From Acidimicrobiaceae bacterium (GTDB lineage: Bacteria; Actinomycetota; Acidimicrobiia; Acidimicrobiales; RAAP-2), in NCBI GenBank assembly GCA_003152555.1, contig PMAL01000052.1, positions 15,812 to 21,941 on the forward strand: 6,130 nucleotides of DNA, read 5' to 3'. This document shows, piece by piece, positions 1 to 6,130 of the stretch (position 1 is the first letter of the stretch; every line of letters begins with the position of its first letter). A program made the translations under genes and the position numbers. The notes below the pieces were generated by a model. The model searched no databases and had not been told where the DNA came from. It saw nothing but the letters and a program-made list of their open reading frames with translations.

Positions 1-1319
1 ATCTCGGACAGTCGCTGGACGAACACACGGGCGCCGATTTGTTCAAAGATGTCAAGCGCCTCCTTGGCGGTCGTTGCCTCTTCATGCTCCTTGCCCAGCA
101 CGAGCGCGAGGTCCAGTTCGCAGAGCGCGAGATCCAGAACACTCTCTACCGAACGCCACCGCTCAATGGCATCAACATAGATTTCTGCCGACTCGGCGAC
201 ACGCCCCTCAAGGGCAGCGATGCCTGCTTCGGCCGTACGTCGCTCCGCCGCCATGGCCCGTCCACGAACCCTGTGCATCGCCATCAAGACCCCCCGAAGC
301 TCGTCGAGATTGCCCATCCATAACGCGGCGCGGGCGGCGATTCCTAGAGCGGCGGCACAGTTGATGCCCATCGGATCCAATTCCACGGCCCGATTCGCCT
401 CACGCAACGCATCGTCAAGTTTGCCGTTGGCGAGTGCCACAAACGCCACTGTCGTGAGTCTCGTCGTTAACGATCCGAGACTCGTGTCCCCCATATCGCT
501 ACCTAGGGCCAACAGTTCACTGGCCCGCGTGGAGTCGCCACCCAATGCGGCAAAAACTGCCTCGAGCCCGGCTAACCACTCGGCCTGCCGGCGGCCAAGT
601 TCGCGCTGGTGCAACTCTTCAATCATGGCGAGCGCCTCGTCCCACAATCCGATGTACAAGGAGGTCTCGGTGATGTTCAACATGTTCGTTATCTCGAGCC
701 CGCGGATACCGGCCTTGCGGGCTAGTTCCACGGCCTCGTGGGCGACGTCAACCATGCCGCGCGGATTGTCAGGCAGCATGTACAGGCTTAGTCCGGTCCT
801 CGAGCGCGCCTGTTCGGCTAGTTCTCCGGCCCCGTCGGCGATGCTCGCCATACCCCGTGCCAGCATCACCGCTTCGCGGTGTCGACCCATCGTGAACAGC
901 GCGAGCGAGCGGGTACCCAGCGCGCCAGCCAGAATCGCGTCATCATCAAGTTCTTCGGCCAGTCGAAGCGCAATCTCGCACCACTCAACGGCTCGCTCCA
1001 CTTCGGTCCCGTGTCCGAGCACCGAGGCAATGGCGAGCGCCAATTTGGCGCGAACCCGCGTCTCGTGTTCGCCGACAACTTCAAAAGCACGTTCACATAG
1101 TTCAAGCGACTCCCTCGTGCGTCCCACTGCCGTGAGCGGGAAACAAAGCTCTGAGACGCAGAGTCCCCACGACGCGAGGTCACCTCGCGCGTGATAAATG
1201 TCAATCGCCTTTTGCAGATATTCAATCGCGGACTCGTAATGCTGGCGGCGCGTCGCGGCGTTGCTCGCACGCTCCAACAGTGGCGCCAGTGCAATATCGT
1301 CGGGGGCCAACGCAATGGC
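1..1319 (-). pseudogene. C-terminal TPR region of the cyclase gene, cut off by an in-frame amber codon; continues past the window
   Basis: This is the same reading frame as the cyclase gene, read on past TAG at 1322-1320. I checked every codon from 1319 down to 3: 439 codons without a stop. The translation is helical repeat protein, not noise. TPR-like units include QHYESAIEYLQKAIDIY just after the stop, then GRTRESLELCERAFEVV, GRHREAVMLARGMASIA, GLWDEALAMIEEL, GKLDDALREANRAVELDP and ATTAKEALDIFEQIGARVF near the edge. The junction reads AAGMFD-stop-AIALAPDD, where a TPR helix would normally carry a residue such as Gln, so CAG to TAG is the simplest origin. No frameshift is needed. The first in-frame ATG after the stop is at 890-888, too late to restore the first repeats. 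No LuxR-type HTH is visible, and the true C-terminus lies outside the window. It could be a real pseudogene fragment, a readthrough extension, or a sequencing-error artefact. Confidence 0.8.
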
Positions 1320-3494
1320 CTAGTCAAACATTCCGGCAGCTTCATCTGGAGAGCCCAGCGACAGCGCGCGTTGACCGGCCCGGTCGAGCCACTCGAGTGC
1401 CTTGGGAAGCAGTTCCTCGTTGCCGGCCTCTTCGGGACTAGCTCGATAGGCCTCGATGTAGTGCGCCGCGATGACGCCGGTCAACTCTTCTTCGCCCAAT
1501 GATTCGGCGTAACGAGCGACCGCGGCGTGCTTCGCCTGGCGGTCTCGTCGAGCCAACGTACCAACGGCCACCTCGCGAATGACGCCCTGCACGAACCCGA
1601 GCTGTCCACGTTCGGGAGAACGCGGATCATTGTCTGCGAAGATGTACTCCTTGCGAACGAGATCACGCAGTTCAGTCTCAAGTTCTTCCGCCGACACGTC
1701 GCTCACCACTTGCAGGCTCTCGACGGAGAAGGTGGAGCCGACTATTCCGGCGTCCTGTAACAAGGCGCGCTGTCGAGGCGTCAGTGAGTCCAACCTCGAC
1801 GCAATGAGCGCGTGCAACGTCTCGGGAATTTCAAGTGTGCCCAGTTCGGCCTGCACCTCGTACCTGTCCTCCACTTGGACAATGACGCCGCGATCGACCA
1901 ACATGCGAATTGTTTCGACGGCGTAGAGCGGCACGCCCTCCGCGCGTTGTAAGACCCGATCCGACACTTCGCTCGGTAGGCCGTGGACAAATCCGTTTAG
2001 TAACTCACTCATCGACGACGCCGACAAGGGCTCTAAATGCAACGAAGTGAAGTTCCGCATTCCCGCGCCCCATGATGGTCTTTTATCCATGAGTTCGGGT
2101 CGGGCCAGCGTCACGATGAGTAGCGAACAGCCTTTGGACCATTCAAGAATAGACTCGACAAAGTCAATGAGTCCCGCGTCGGCCCACTGCAAATCCTCAA
2201 AGATCAGAACGGTCGAACCCTGTTCGGCGATTCGCTCAAAGAACATGCGCCAGGCCGAAAAGATCTCGTCGGGATTACTCGAGGGCGCGTCCGCCAGGCC
2301 CAGAAGATGCGCCAGATGGGGCAGGATCCACTGTCGTTCTTCGTCGTCGATAACAAACTCGTTGAGGCACACCTGTAACTTCGCGATCGAAGACGTGGCG
2401 TCTTCAACCTCGAGGATTCCCGCGCGCATCTTGACCATTTCGCCCAGCGCCCCAAAAGTGATGCCTTCGCCATACGCGCGAGAACGGCCTTCGTGCCAGT
2501 AAACGTTGTCGGCAAGCCCGTCGACGTATTTGAGAAACTCCCAGGAGAGGCGACTCTTGCCAATGCCTGGAATACCAGTCACCGAGACCAGTCGGGCCCG
2601 CTTCTCTCGAGTAGTCGCGTGCAGTAATTCCTTGATCTGTCGAATCTCTTCATCACGACCGACAAACGGCGGCTCAAGTCGTTCGGCGCGTCCGAGTCCC
2701 TTTCGTTGGGCCACCACCCGCAGCGCGCGCCAGGCTCTAATCGTGACGGCCTTGCCTTTGAGTTCGAGTGTGCCCACCTCTTCGAAGGCAATAGCTCCGG
2801 ACGCCGCCCGCCACGTCGACTCGTCAACGAATACCGTTCCCGGTTCCGCGACGCTCTGCACGCGCGACGCGGAATTAACTGTGTCGCCCAACACCATGCC
2901 TTCGGACACTTTTCCAACAGTGATCGCGACCTCACCGGTAACGACGCCACCACGGGCGCGGAGTCCGGAGTTTCCCGTCACTTCGCCCAGATCACTCACA
3001 CTTGCGACCACTTCAAGACCGGCGCGAACAGCTCGTTCGGCGTCGTCTTCGTTGGCCACTGGCGCTCCCCACACTGCCATCACGGCGTCGCCAATGAACT
3101 TCTCGACCGTGCCTCCGTAACTCTCGATGATCCGTTGCGCGCGGTCGAAGTATTGCGTCAAGAATTCACGAACACTCTCAGGATCCTGACGCTCCGCAAA
3201 TGGGGTGAAACCAACTAGGTCCACGAAGAGCACCGAACACAGACGTCGCTCGGCAATGCCAACCACTGAATCGTCTTTTAGGCCCGGGGAATTTCGATTT
3301 GGCGCGCCGGCCGGCGTCGACGACACTGGCGCGCCACAGTTCGCGCAAAAGGGCTTACCCGTTATCAGCTCGGAGCCGCACGAGGGGCACGGCTGGGCCA
3401 TCGCCGCCCCACAATTCGCGCAGAACGGTTTGCTATCCGGTGTCTCGCCGTGGCATGACCAACATTGCATGGCGTTGTCCCGTTGCCTTGGCAT
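1320..3494 (-). CDS. Class III adenylate cyclase with zinc ribbons, STAND ATPase and start of TPR array (ends at premature TAG)
   Basis: A predicted cytoplasmic signalling protein that makes cAMP from ATP, 724 codons up to the stop. Two zinc ribbons come first (C11/C14/C25/C28 and C36/C39/C50/C53). The class III cyclase domain follows at about 83-255. Metal aspartates D92 (FVDLVGFT) and D136 (KFIGD), adenine-selecting K132 and D204, and transition-state N207 and R211 (GDTVNSASR) are all present, so it looks active and ATP-specific. A STAND-type ATPase follows: FVGR at 277-280, Walker A GIPGIGKS at 307-314, Walker B LIFED at 430-434 then QWAD. TPR-like helices begin near 695. Relatives as I recall them run to about 1,100 residues, so this product is truncated; see the 1-1319 entry. 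The start at 3494 has no Shine-Dalgarno but has a TANNNT box 6 nt upstream. M9, beside the first cysteine, is the alternative start. Family assignment is firm; the in vivo product is not. Confidence 0.9.
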   Translation of the reverse strand: MPRQRDNAMQCWSCHGETPDSKPFCANCGAAMAQPCPSCGSELITGKPFCANCGAPVSSTPAGAPNRNSPGLKDDSVVGIAERRLCSVLFVDLVGFTPFAERQDPESVREFLTQYFDRAQRIIESYGGTVEKFIGDAVMAVWGAPVANEDDAERAVRAGLEVVASVSDLGEVTGNSGLRARGGVVTGEVAITVGKVSEGMVLGDTVNSASRVQSVAEPGTVFVDESTWRAASGAIAFEEVGTLELKGKAVTIRAWRALRVVAQRKGLGRAERLEPPFVGRDEEIRQIKELLHATTREKRARLVSVTGIPGIGKSRLSWEFLKYVDGLADNVYWHEGRSRAYGEGITFGALGEMVKMRAGILEVEDATSSIAKLQVCLNEFVIDDEERQWILPHLAHLLGLADAPSSNPDEIFSAWRMFFERIAEQGSTVLIFEDLQWADAGLIDFVESILEWSKGCSLLIVTLARPELMDKRPSWGAGMRNFTSLHLEPLSASSMSELLNGFVHGLPSEVSDRVLQRAEGVPLYAVETIRMLVDRGVIVQVEDRYEVQAELGTLEIPETLHALIASRLDSLTPRQRALLQDAGIVGSTFSVESLQVVSDVSAEELETELRDLVRKEYIFADNDPRSPERGQLGFVQGVIREVAVGTLARRDRQAKHAAVARYAESLGEEELTGVIAAHYIEAYRASPEEAGNEELLPKALEWLDRAGQRALSLGSPDEAAGMFD

Positions 3495-3500
3495 CTTACG

Positions 3501-3506
3501 AGATTA
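3501..3506 (-). promoter_or_regulatory. Putative -10 box of a leaderless cyclase transcript
   Basis: On the minus strand this reads TAATCT, matching the actinobacterial TANNNT -10 pattern. It is followed by exactly 6 nt (CGTAAG) and then the ATG at 3494, so transcription would start on the A of the start codon. There is no purine-rich ribosome binding site there, which fits leaderless translation and favours the 3494 start over M9. No good -35 is seen 16-18 nt upstream, so the call is tentative. Confidence 0.4.
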
Positions 3507-3622
3507 ACGCTGCAGGGGCGCGTGAAATTAGGGAGGGGGTCTCAATTGGCGTCGCCCACTCAATGGACCCAAATCCAGTAAGGGGCACTCATTTGAGAAT
3601 TTTGACTGAGCAGTGGACGAGG

Positions 3623-3643
3623 GTCGAGACTTGACGACTCGAC
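3623..3643 (-). other. Small hairpin just after the membrane-protein stop
   Basis: Six-base arms GTCGAG (3623-3628) and CTCGAC (3638-3643) flank a 9-nt loop, starting 2 nt after the membrane gene's TAG on the minus strand. No T-run follows, so it is not a classic intrinsic terminator. It may protect the 3' end of the padR-membrane message or be chance. The rest of the 151-bp gap (3495-3645) shows only a CTCAAT direct repeat (3541, 3559) and a CTCA/TGAG dyad at 3589-3598. Confidence 0.3.
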
Positions 3644-3645
3644 TC

Positions 3646-4662
3646 CTACGCCGCTTCGTTTGTCGAACTTACAATTTCAATCGAGTTGTCGCGATTTCGA
3701 ACCCTCAGTGAGGTCGAGAGGCTTAGCAGTGCGATGAAGGCAATCACGAAAAATAGTGACTTCTCCATCTGAGTGAACGGTGCCATCAATGAGTTGTCGT
3801 ATCCGCCAGACAACTCCCAACCCGCGCAACTAAAAAGAAACAGAAACATGCTCGCCGACAACAACTTCGTGGCCCTTACGCCCGCCCTCGTTGCGGTCAC
3901 GGAAAATTCGCTATTACGAATGAGTTTCGCCACGCTGAAAGCTAAAACAACAACTGCGACAGTGGCGCTGATGTGGAGTAGCCCTTCGGAAAATGTGCTT
4001 CCACCCGTCCATGAGGGACCCCAGATGACGCTTTGCGTCACCCACTGCGTGGCGCCCGCCACCTGCTTTAGCGCTTGGCCGAATTGGAACCACTGAATAC
4101 CACCCCGCGCAATCGTGAATCGAATGTACTGATGGACCCCGTTCAGAATCAGAATCGACGAAGCAAAAACGGCGATGAGACTCCAACGAAACTTCTTGTC
4201 ACGTCGCAAAAAGGTAGATTTCAGCGCGCGAAAGAGAAAGATAATGCCTACGCCGAAAAGCGTCAGCGTCAAGATGAATGTGGACACGGTGATCGCACCG
4301 GTCCACAGCGACACGGAAACGGAAGTCGCAACCTTAGGGTTAGAGTTCCACGAAACCATGGTGCACGACCAGTAGAAGAGTGCAAAGACCGCGAAGACCG
4401 TCGCCAACACCGTCGTGGTGCTGAGCGCAGATCTCGAAGCGTTCGCGTTGTCTAAGTTCGGGCCCGCGAATCCAAGGTCGCTGAGACGTACTTTCAGACT
4501 CTTGAAAATGATGTTCGTCGTTCGCTTAGCATCGTGTGGCCTATCGGCAATTGACTGCTCCATGAGATCGACAAATTCAGCACCGTAACGCTCGCGCCAA
4601 ATCTGCGGATACAACTTGAGGAGGCGTTCGGCTCGACGAGTCGGTGAACTTAGTGACGTCAT
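3646..4662 (-). CDS. Six-helix membrane protein paired with PadR, unknown function
   Basis: A predicted 338-residue integral membrane protein. The soluble N-terminus (about 1-80) carries an amphipathic basic motif: RRAERLLKLYP, WRERYG at 22-27, then EFVDLMEQ. From recall, similar LYPxxWRxRYGxEF segments recur in actinobacterial membrane proteins encoded beside PadR regulators. Six hydrophobic helices follow at roughly 84-104, 117-144, 159-178, 228-247, 266-285 and 301-320. The 178-228 stretch, rich in Trp, Gln and Gly, would be a loop. The tail is short and polar. No catalytic or transport motif is visible, so no function is assigned. The start at 4662 is chosen because its ATG overlaps the padR TGA as ATGA, the usual sign of translational coupling. 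An in-frame ATG at 4674 would add four residues but has no ribosome binding site. It should share padR's promoter and so its control. Confidence 0.82.
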   Translation of the reverse strand: MTSLSSPTRRAERLLKLYPQIWRERYGAEFVDLMEQSIADRPHDAKRTTNIIFKSLKVRLSDLGFAGPNLDNANASRSALSTTTVLATVFAVFALFYWSCTMVSWNSNPKVATSVSVSLWTGAITVSTFILTLTLFGVGIIFLFRALKSTFLRRDKKFRWSLIAVFASSILILNGVHQYIRFTIARGGIQWFQFGQALKQVAGATQWVTQSVIWGPSWTGGSTFSEGLLHISATVAVVVLAFSVAKLIRNSEFSVTATRAGVRATKLLSASMFLFLFSCAGWELSGGYDNSLMAPFTQMEKSLFFVIAFIALLSLSTSLRVRNRDNSIEIVSSTNEAA

Positions 4663-4997
4663 GAGAACGACCATCCGCGCGCAAGGCGTGACTGGCCAAC
4701 CTTCACTACTTGTTGTTGCATTGCGAGATACTCCGATAGCGCAGAGGCTCCAGCTCCAGTAAGTCGGTAGGGTCGACGCCGATCGTCGGTCGCAATGGCT
4801 TCGATGAGTCCCAATCGCTCGAGTCGAGCAAGTGCCTCGTACAACGTTCCCGGGGCCAGGTCAACGCCGGCAAACTCGGCGACGTCTTTAACGAGGGCGT
4901 ATCCATGTTTCTCGCCGCCGGCCAGGCTCGAAAGAATTAATCCTGAAACACCGGGATTCTTGCCGAGTTGATCAGGTCGAGTTGAATTTTTCATCAC
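4659..4997 (-). CDS. PadR-family transcriptional repressor, short form
   Basis: A DNA-binding repressor of the PadR winged-helix family, which act as dimers. From the GTG start it has 112 residues, close to the usual 105-120 of the short PadR class with one C-terminal helix. Signature parts in order: helix 1 SGLILSSLA (18-26), the HGY motif at 31-33, the recognition region LAPGTLYEALARLERLGLIE (47-66), and the wing RRRPYRLTGAG (73-83). A last helix of about 84-104 would form the dimer interface. Tandem GTG-ATG codons (4997, 4994) begin the gene. GTG is chosen because it lies 7 nt after a TATCGT -10, giving a leaderless message; ATG at 4994 would drop one residue. A TTG start at 5033 is rejected because it lies within the -35. 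The gene overlaps the downstream membrane gene by 4 bp. Self-repression through the 5011-5025 palindrome is inferred. The ligand is unknown. Confidence 0.9.
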   Translation of the reverse strand: MMKNSTRPDQLGKNPGVSGLILSSLAGGEKHGYALVKDVAEFAGVDLAPGTLYEALARLERLGLIEAIATDDRRRPYRLTGAGASALSEYLAMQQQVVKVGQSRLARGWSFS

Positions 4998-5004
4998 GGA
5001 GGTC

Positions 5005-5033
5005 ACGATATATCGGTTACCGATAGAAAGCAA
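5005..5033 (-). promoter_or_regulatory. padR promoter: -35 TTGCTT, 17-bp spacer, -10 TATCGT
   Basis: On the minus strand, TTGCTT (5033-5028) is followed by a spacer of exactly 17 bp and then TATCGT (5010-5005), which also fits TANNNT. Seven nucleotides later is the GTG at 4997, placing the transcript start on or next to the start codon. The sequence between -10 and start (GACCTCC) is anti-Shine-Dalgarno in sense, which agrees with a leaderless message. Confidence 0.55.
5006..5025. promoter_or_regulatory. Probable PadR operator: TATCGGT-T-ACCGATA palindrome plus an extra half-site
   Basis: Positions 5011-5025 form a perfect inverted repeat with 7-bp arms around one base. The two TATCG/CGATA half-sites begin 10 bp apart, about one helical turn, as expected for a dimeric winged-helix repressor. 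A third CGATA at 5006-5010 abuts it, so 5006-5015 (CGATATATCG) is itself a perfect palindrome. The large dyad sits in the -35/-10 spacer and the small one covers the -10, so binding would block RNA polymerase. That PadR itself is the binder is inferred from position. Confidence 0.6.
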
Positions 5034-5149
5034 GCCGATGCAGTCGAGACCAGACCTCGTTGACGGAGCCTCGGTTAGTTATTGAACGACCATCTTCGTC
5101 GGTGCACGTGCTGATACCGAATGTCACCACAGCCCTCTCGCGCTCTCGT

Positions 5150-6079
5150 TCACGGCGTCCAAAAATAGTGGCCTTGGTCAAGGTCCTCGATGAGACCTGC
5201 TTGCTCTGGTTGCCAGCCAAGCAGCTCGCGGGTGAGTGTACTGGAGGCTGGACTGTCGGCCGAGAGAAAGTCCGCGAGCCAGGTGAAATGCCCGCCCGCG
5301 TCTTCTGGCGCGATGGACACCACGGGAATATCGAGATGCCGACCGATGACCTCGGCAATGTCGCGGATTGGTACGCCCTGGTCGGCAACCGCGTGCAGCG
5401 TCGATCCTGCGGGCGCCCCCTCTACCGCTAGGCGGAACAATCGGGCGGAGTCCAGTCGGTGGACCGCGGGCCAGCGATTGGAACCGTCGCCGATGAAACC
5501 AGCGACGCCTTTGTCGCGAGCAATCGCGACAAGGGTCGCCATGAAACCATTGTCACCATCACCATGATTCGTCGGCGGCAGCCGCACCACTGAGGAGCGC
5601 ACGCCATTCGCGGCGAGGGAGAGGGTGAACTCGGCGGTCGCCCGACGAGCGAGAGGGCCCTCACCGTACACGGCCAACGATGGATCATCAACGTGTCCAT
5701 CCAGTTCCGTCGCCACACGACCTGGTGCGACACCAAGGGTTCCCGAGGCAATGACGAGCGGTCGATCCGAACCGGCCAGAGCTTCACCGAACGCTTCAAC
5801 GGCGTGGCGATCAGCGGTGGTGGCGCTCAGGAAATCGCCAGAAAAGGCGAGATCGTGTTTAAACGCCAGGTGGATCACCCCGTCTGACGCGTCGGCCGCA
5901 CGGTGAAGTCCATCCAGGTCGTCAAGTGAGCCGGGATGAACTTCAGCGCCAACCGCGGTGAGGGCGACGGCCGAGTTGTCGGAACGTGCAAGCCCTATTA
6001 CTTCGTGGCCGGCGCCGATAAGTTCAGGGACAACGGCGGAGCCAATCCAGCCAGATGCACCGGTGACAAAGATACGCAT
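5150..6079 (-). CDS. SDR family NAD(P)-binding oxidoreductase / epimerase-like protein
   Basis: A 309-residue soluble protein of the extended or atypical short-chain dehydrogenase type. The N-terminal Rossmann fold is clear: MRIFVTGASGWIG with TGxxGxxG at 6-13, beta-2 ending GLARSD (29-34), and GVIHLAF at 67-73. The ARS after beta-2, instead of an acidic residue, hints at NADP(H). Later landmarks are LVIASGTLG (108-116), VRSSVVRLPPTNHGDG (160-175), and NRWPAVHRLDSARLFRLA (201-218), the usual contact region of epimerase-like SDRs. The C-terminus GWQPEQAGLIEDLDQGHYF matches my recall of an abundant actinobacterial and proteobacterial SDR group. No YxxxK is seen; Y138 is followed by GEGP, so catalysis may be atypical. 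Substrate unknown; database names such as 'steroid dehydrogenase' for this group are not supported by sequence alone. The start has a strong ribosome binding site. Full length; a 152-bp gap separates it from padR. Confidence 0.88.
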   Translation of the reverse strand: MRIFVTGASGWIGSAVVPELIGAGHEVIGLARSDNSAVALTAVGAEVHPGSLDDLDGLHRAADASDGVIHLAFKHDLAFSGDFLSATTADRHAVEAFGEALAGSDRPLVIASGTLGVAPGRVATELDGHVDDPSLAVYGEGPLARRATAEFTLSLAANGVRSSVVRLPPTNHGDGDNGFMATLVAIARDKGVAGFIGDGSNRWPAVHRLDSARLFRLAVEGAPAGSTLHAVADQGVPIRDIAEVIGRHLDIPVVSIAPEDAGGHFTWLADFLSADSPASSTLTRELLGWQPEQAGLIEDLDQGHYFWTP

Positions 6080-6086
6080 ACAAAAA

Positions 6087-6091
6087 CCTCC
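6087..6091 (-). promoter_or_regulatory. Strong ribosome binding site of the SDR gene
   Basis: GGAGG on the minus strand, 7 nt before the ATG at 6079. It fixes the SDR start and contrasts with the padR and cyclase genes, which have no such site. A TTTAAT at 6118-6123 could be the -10, but its -35 would lie outside the window. Confidence 0.8.
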
Positions 6092-6130
6092 AAAAAATTG
6101 CCCTCTTCGCTGAATTCATTAAACGAACGG

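Noticed and set aside
220..1194. Long plus-strand open frame (324 codons), Ser/Arg/Ala-rich
   Set aside because: It lies antisense to the TPR-coding frame, has low-complexity composition and no recognisable domain. Open antisense frames are common opposite GC-rich genes, and the minus-strand translation gives clear TPR repeats.
1320..1322. Genome-wide reassignment of TAG as a sense codon
   Set aside because: The membrane-protein gene also ends in TAG at a natural C-terminus, and reading through it adds only 19 codons before a TGA. One internal TAG is better explained by mutation, local readthrough or error.
866..1345. Minus-strand open frame of 159 codons overlapping the amber codon
   Set aside because: It is in a different frame from the cyclase gene and its product is Arg/Trp-rich without motifs. 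The TPR reading lies in the cyclase frame, so this is a shadow and not evidence of a frameshift.
4998..5033. Upstream TTG start for PadR (position 5033)
   Set aside because: The TTG is part of the likely -35 hexamer, and the extra residues would be encoded by the operator and -10. PadR homology starts after the GTG-ATG.
5034..5149. Possible terminator, small RNA or small gene between the SDR and padR
   Set aside because: Only short dyads were found (for example GCACGTGC at 5104-5111), with no stem followed by a T-run and no convincing small frame.
5060..5431. Plus-strand open frames opposite the SDR gene
   Set aside because: They are antisense to a well-supported SDR and show no domain or ribosome binding site of their own.

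Overview
This is a moderately GC-rich window with every recognisable gene on the minus strand, so it reads from right to left. The gene families suggest an actinobacterium, possibly in or near the Acidimicrobiia: a zinc-ribbon/class III cyclase/STAND ATPase/TPR protein, a PadR regulator paired with a membrane protein, two apparent TANNNT leaderless starts, and an SDR of a type I recall as common in actinobacteria. The taxonomic guess rests on recall and is tentative.

Layout in transcription order. (1) 6079-5150: a 309-aa NAD(P)-binding SDR/epimerase-like protein with a strong GGAGG ribosome binding site. (2) About 5149-4998: a 152-bp gap ending in a compact promoter. A 15-bp perfect inverted repeat fills most of the -35/-10 spacer, and the -10 lies 7 nt from a GTG-ATG start. 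(3) 4997-4659: a short PadR-family repressor, probably leaderless and self-regulated. (4) 4662-3646: a six-helix membrane protein of unknown function, joined to padR by a 4-bp ATGA overlap. (5) 3645-3495: a 151-bp gap with a small hairpin and a second TANNNT box 6 nt from an ATG. (6) 3494 to beyond position 1: a large adenylate cyclase/STAND/TPR signalling protein.

The main anomaly is in gene 6. Its frame is interrupted by one amber codon (TAG, 1322-1320) just where the TPR array begins. The same frame then stays open for 439 more codons to the window edge and encodes convincing TPR repeats. The gene is therefore a single-substitution pseudogene, a truncated but active cyclase, a readthrough gene, or a sequencing error.

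The PadR and membrane genes form one regulatory unit. The SDR and the cyclase look like independent neighbours on the same strand. No RNA gene, mobile element, CRISPR array or long gene-free stretch was seen. The plus-strand frames are all antisense shadows.
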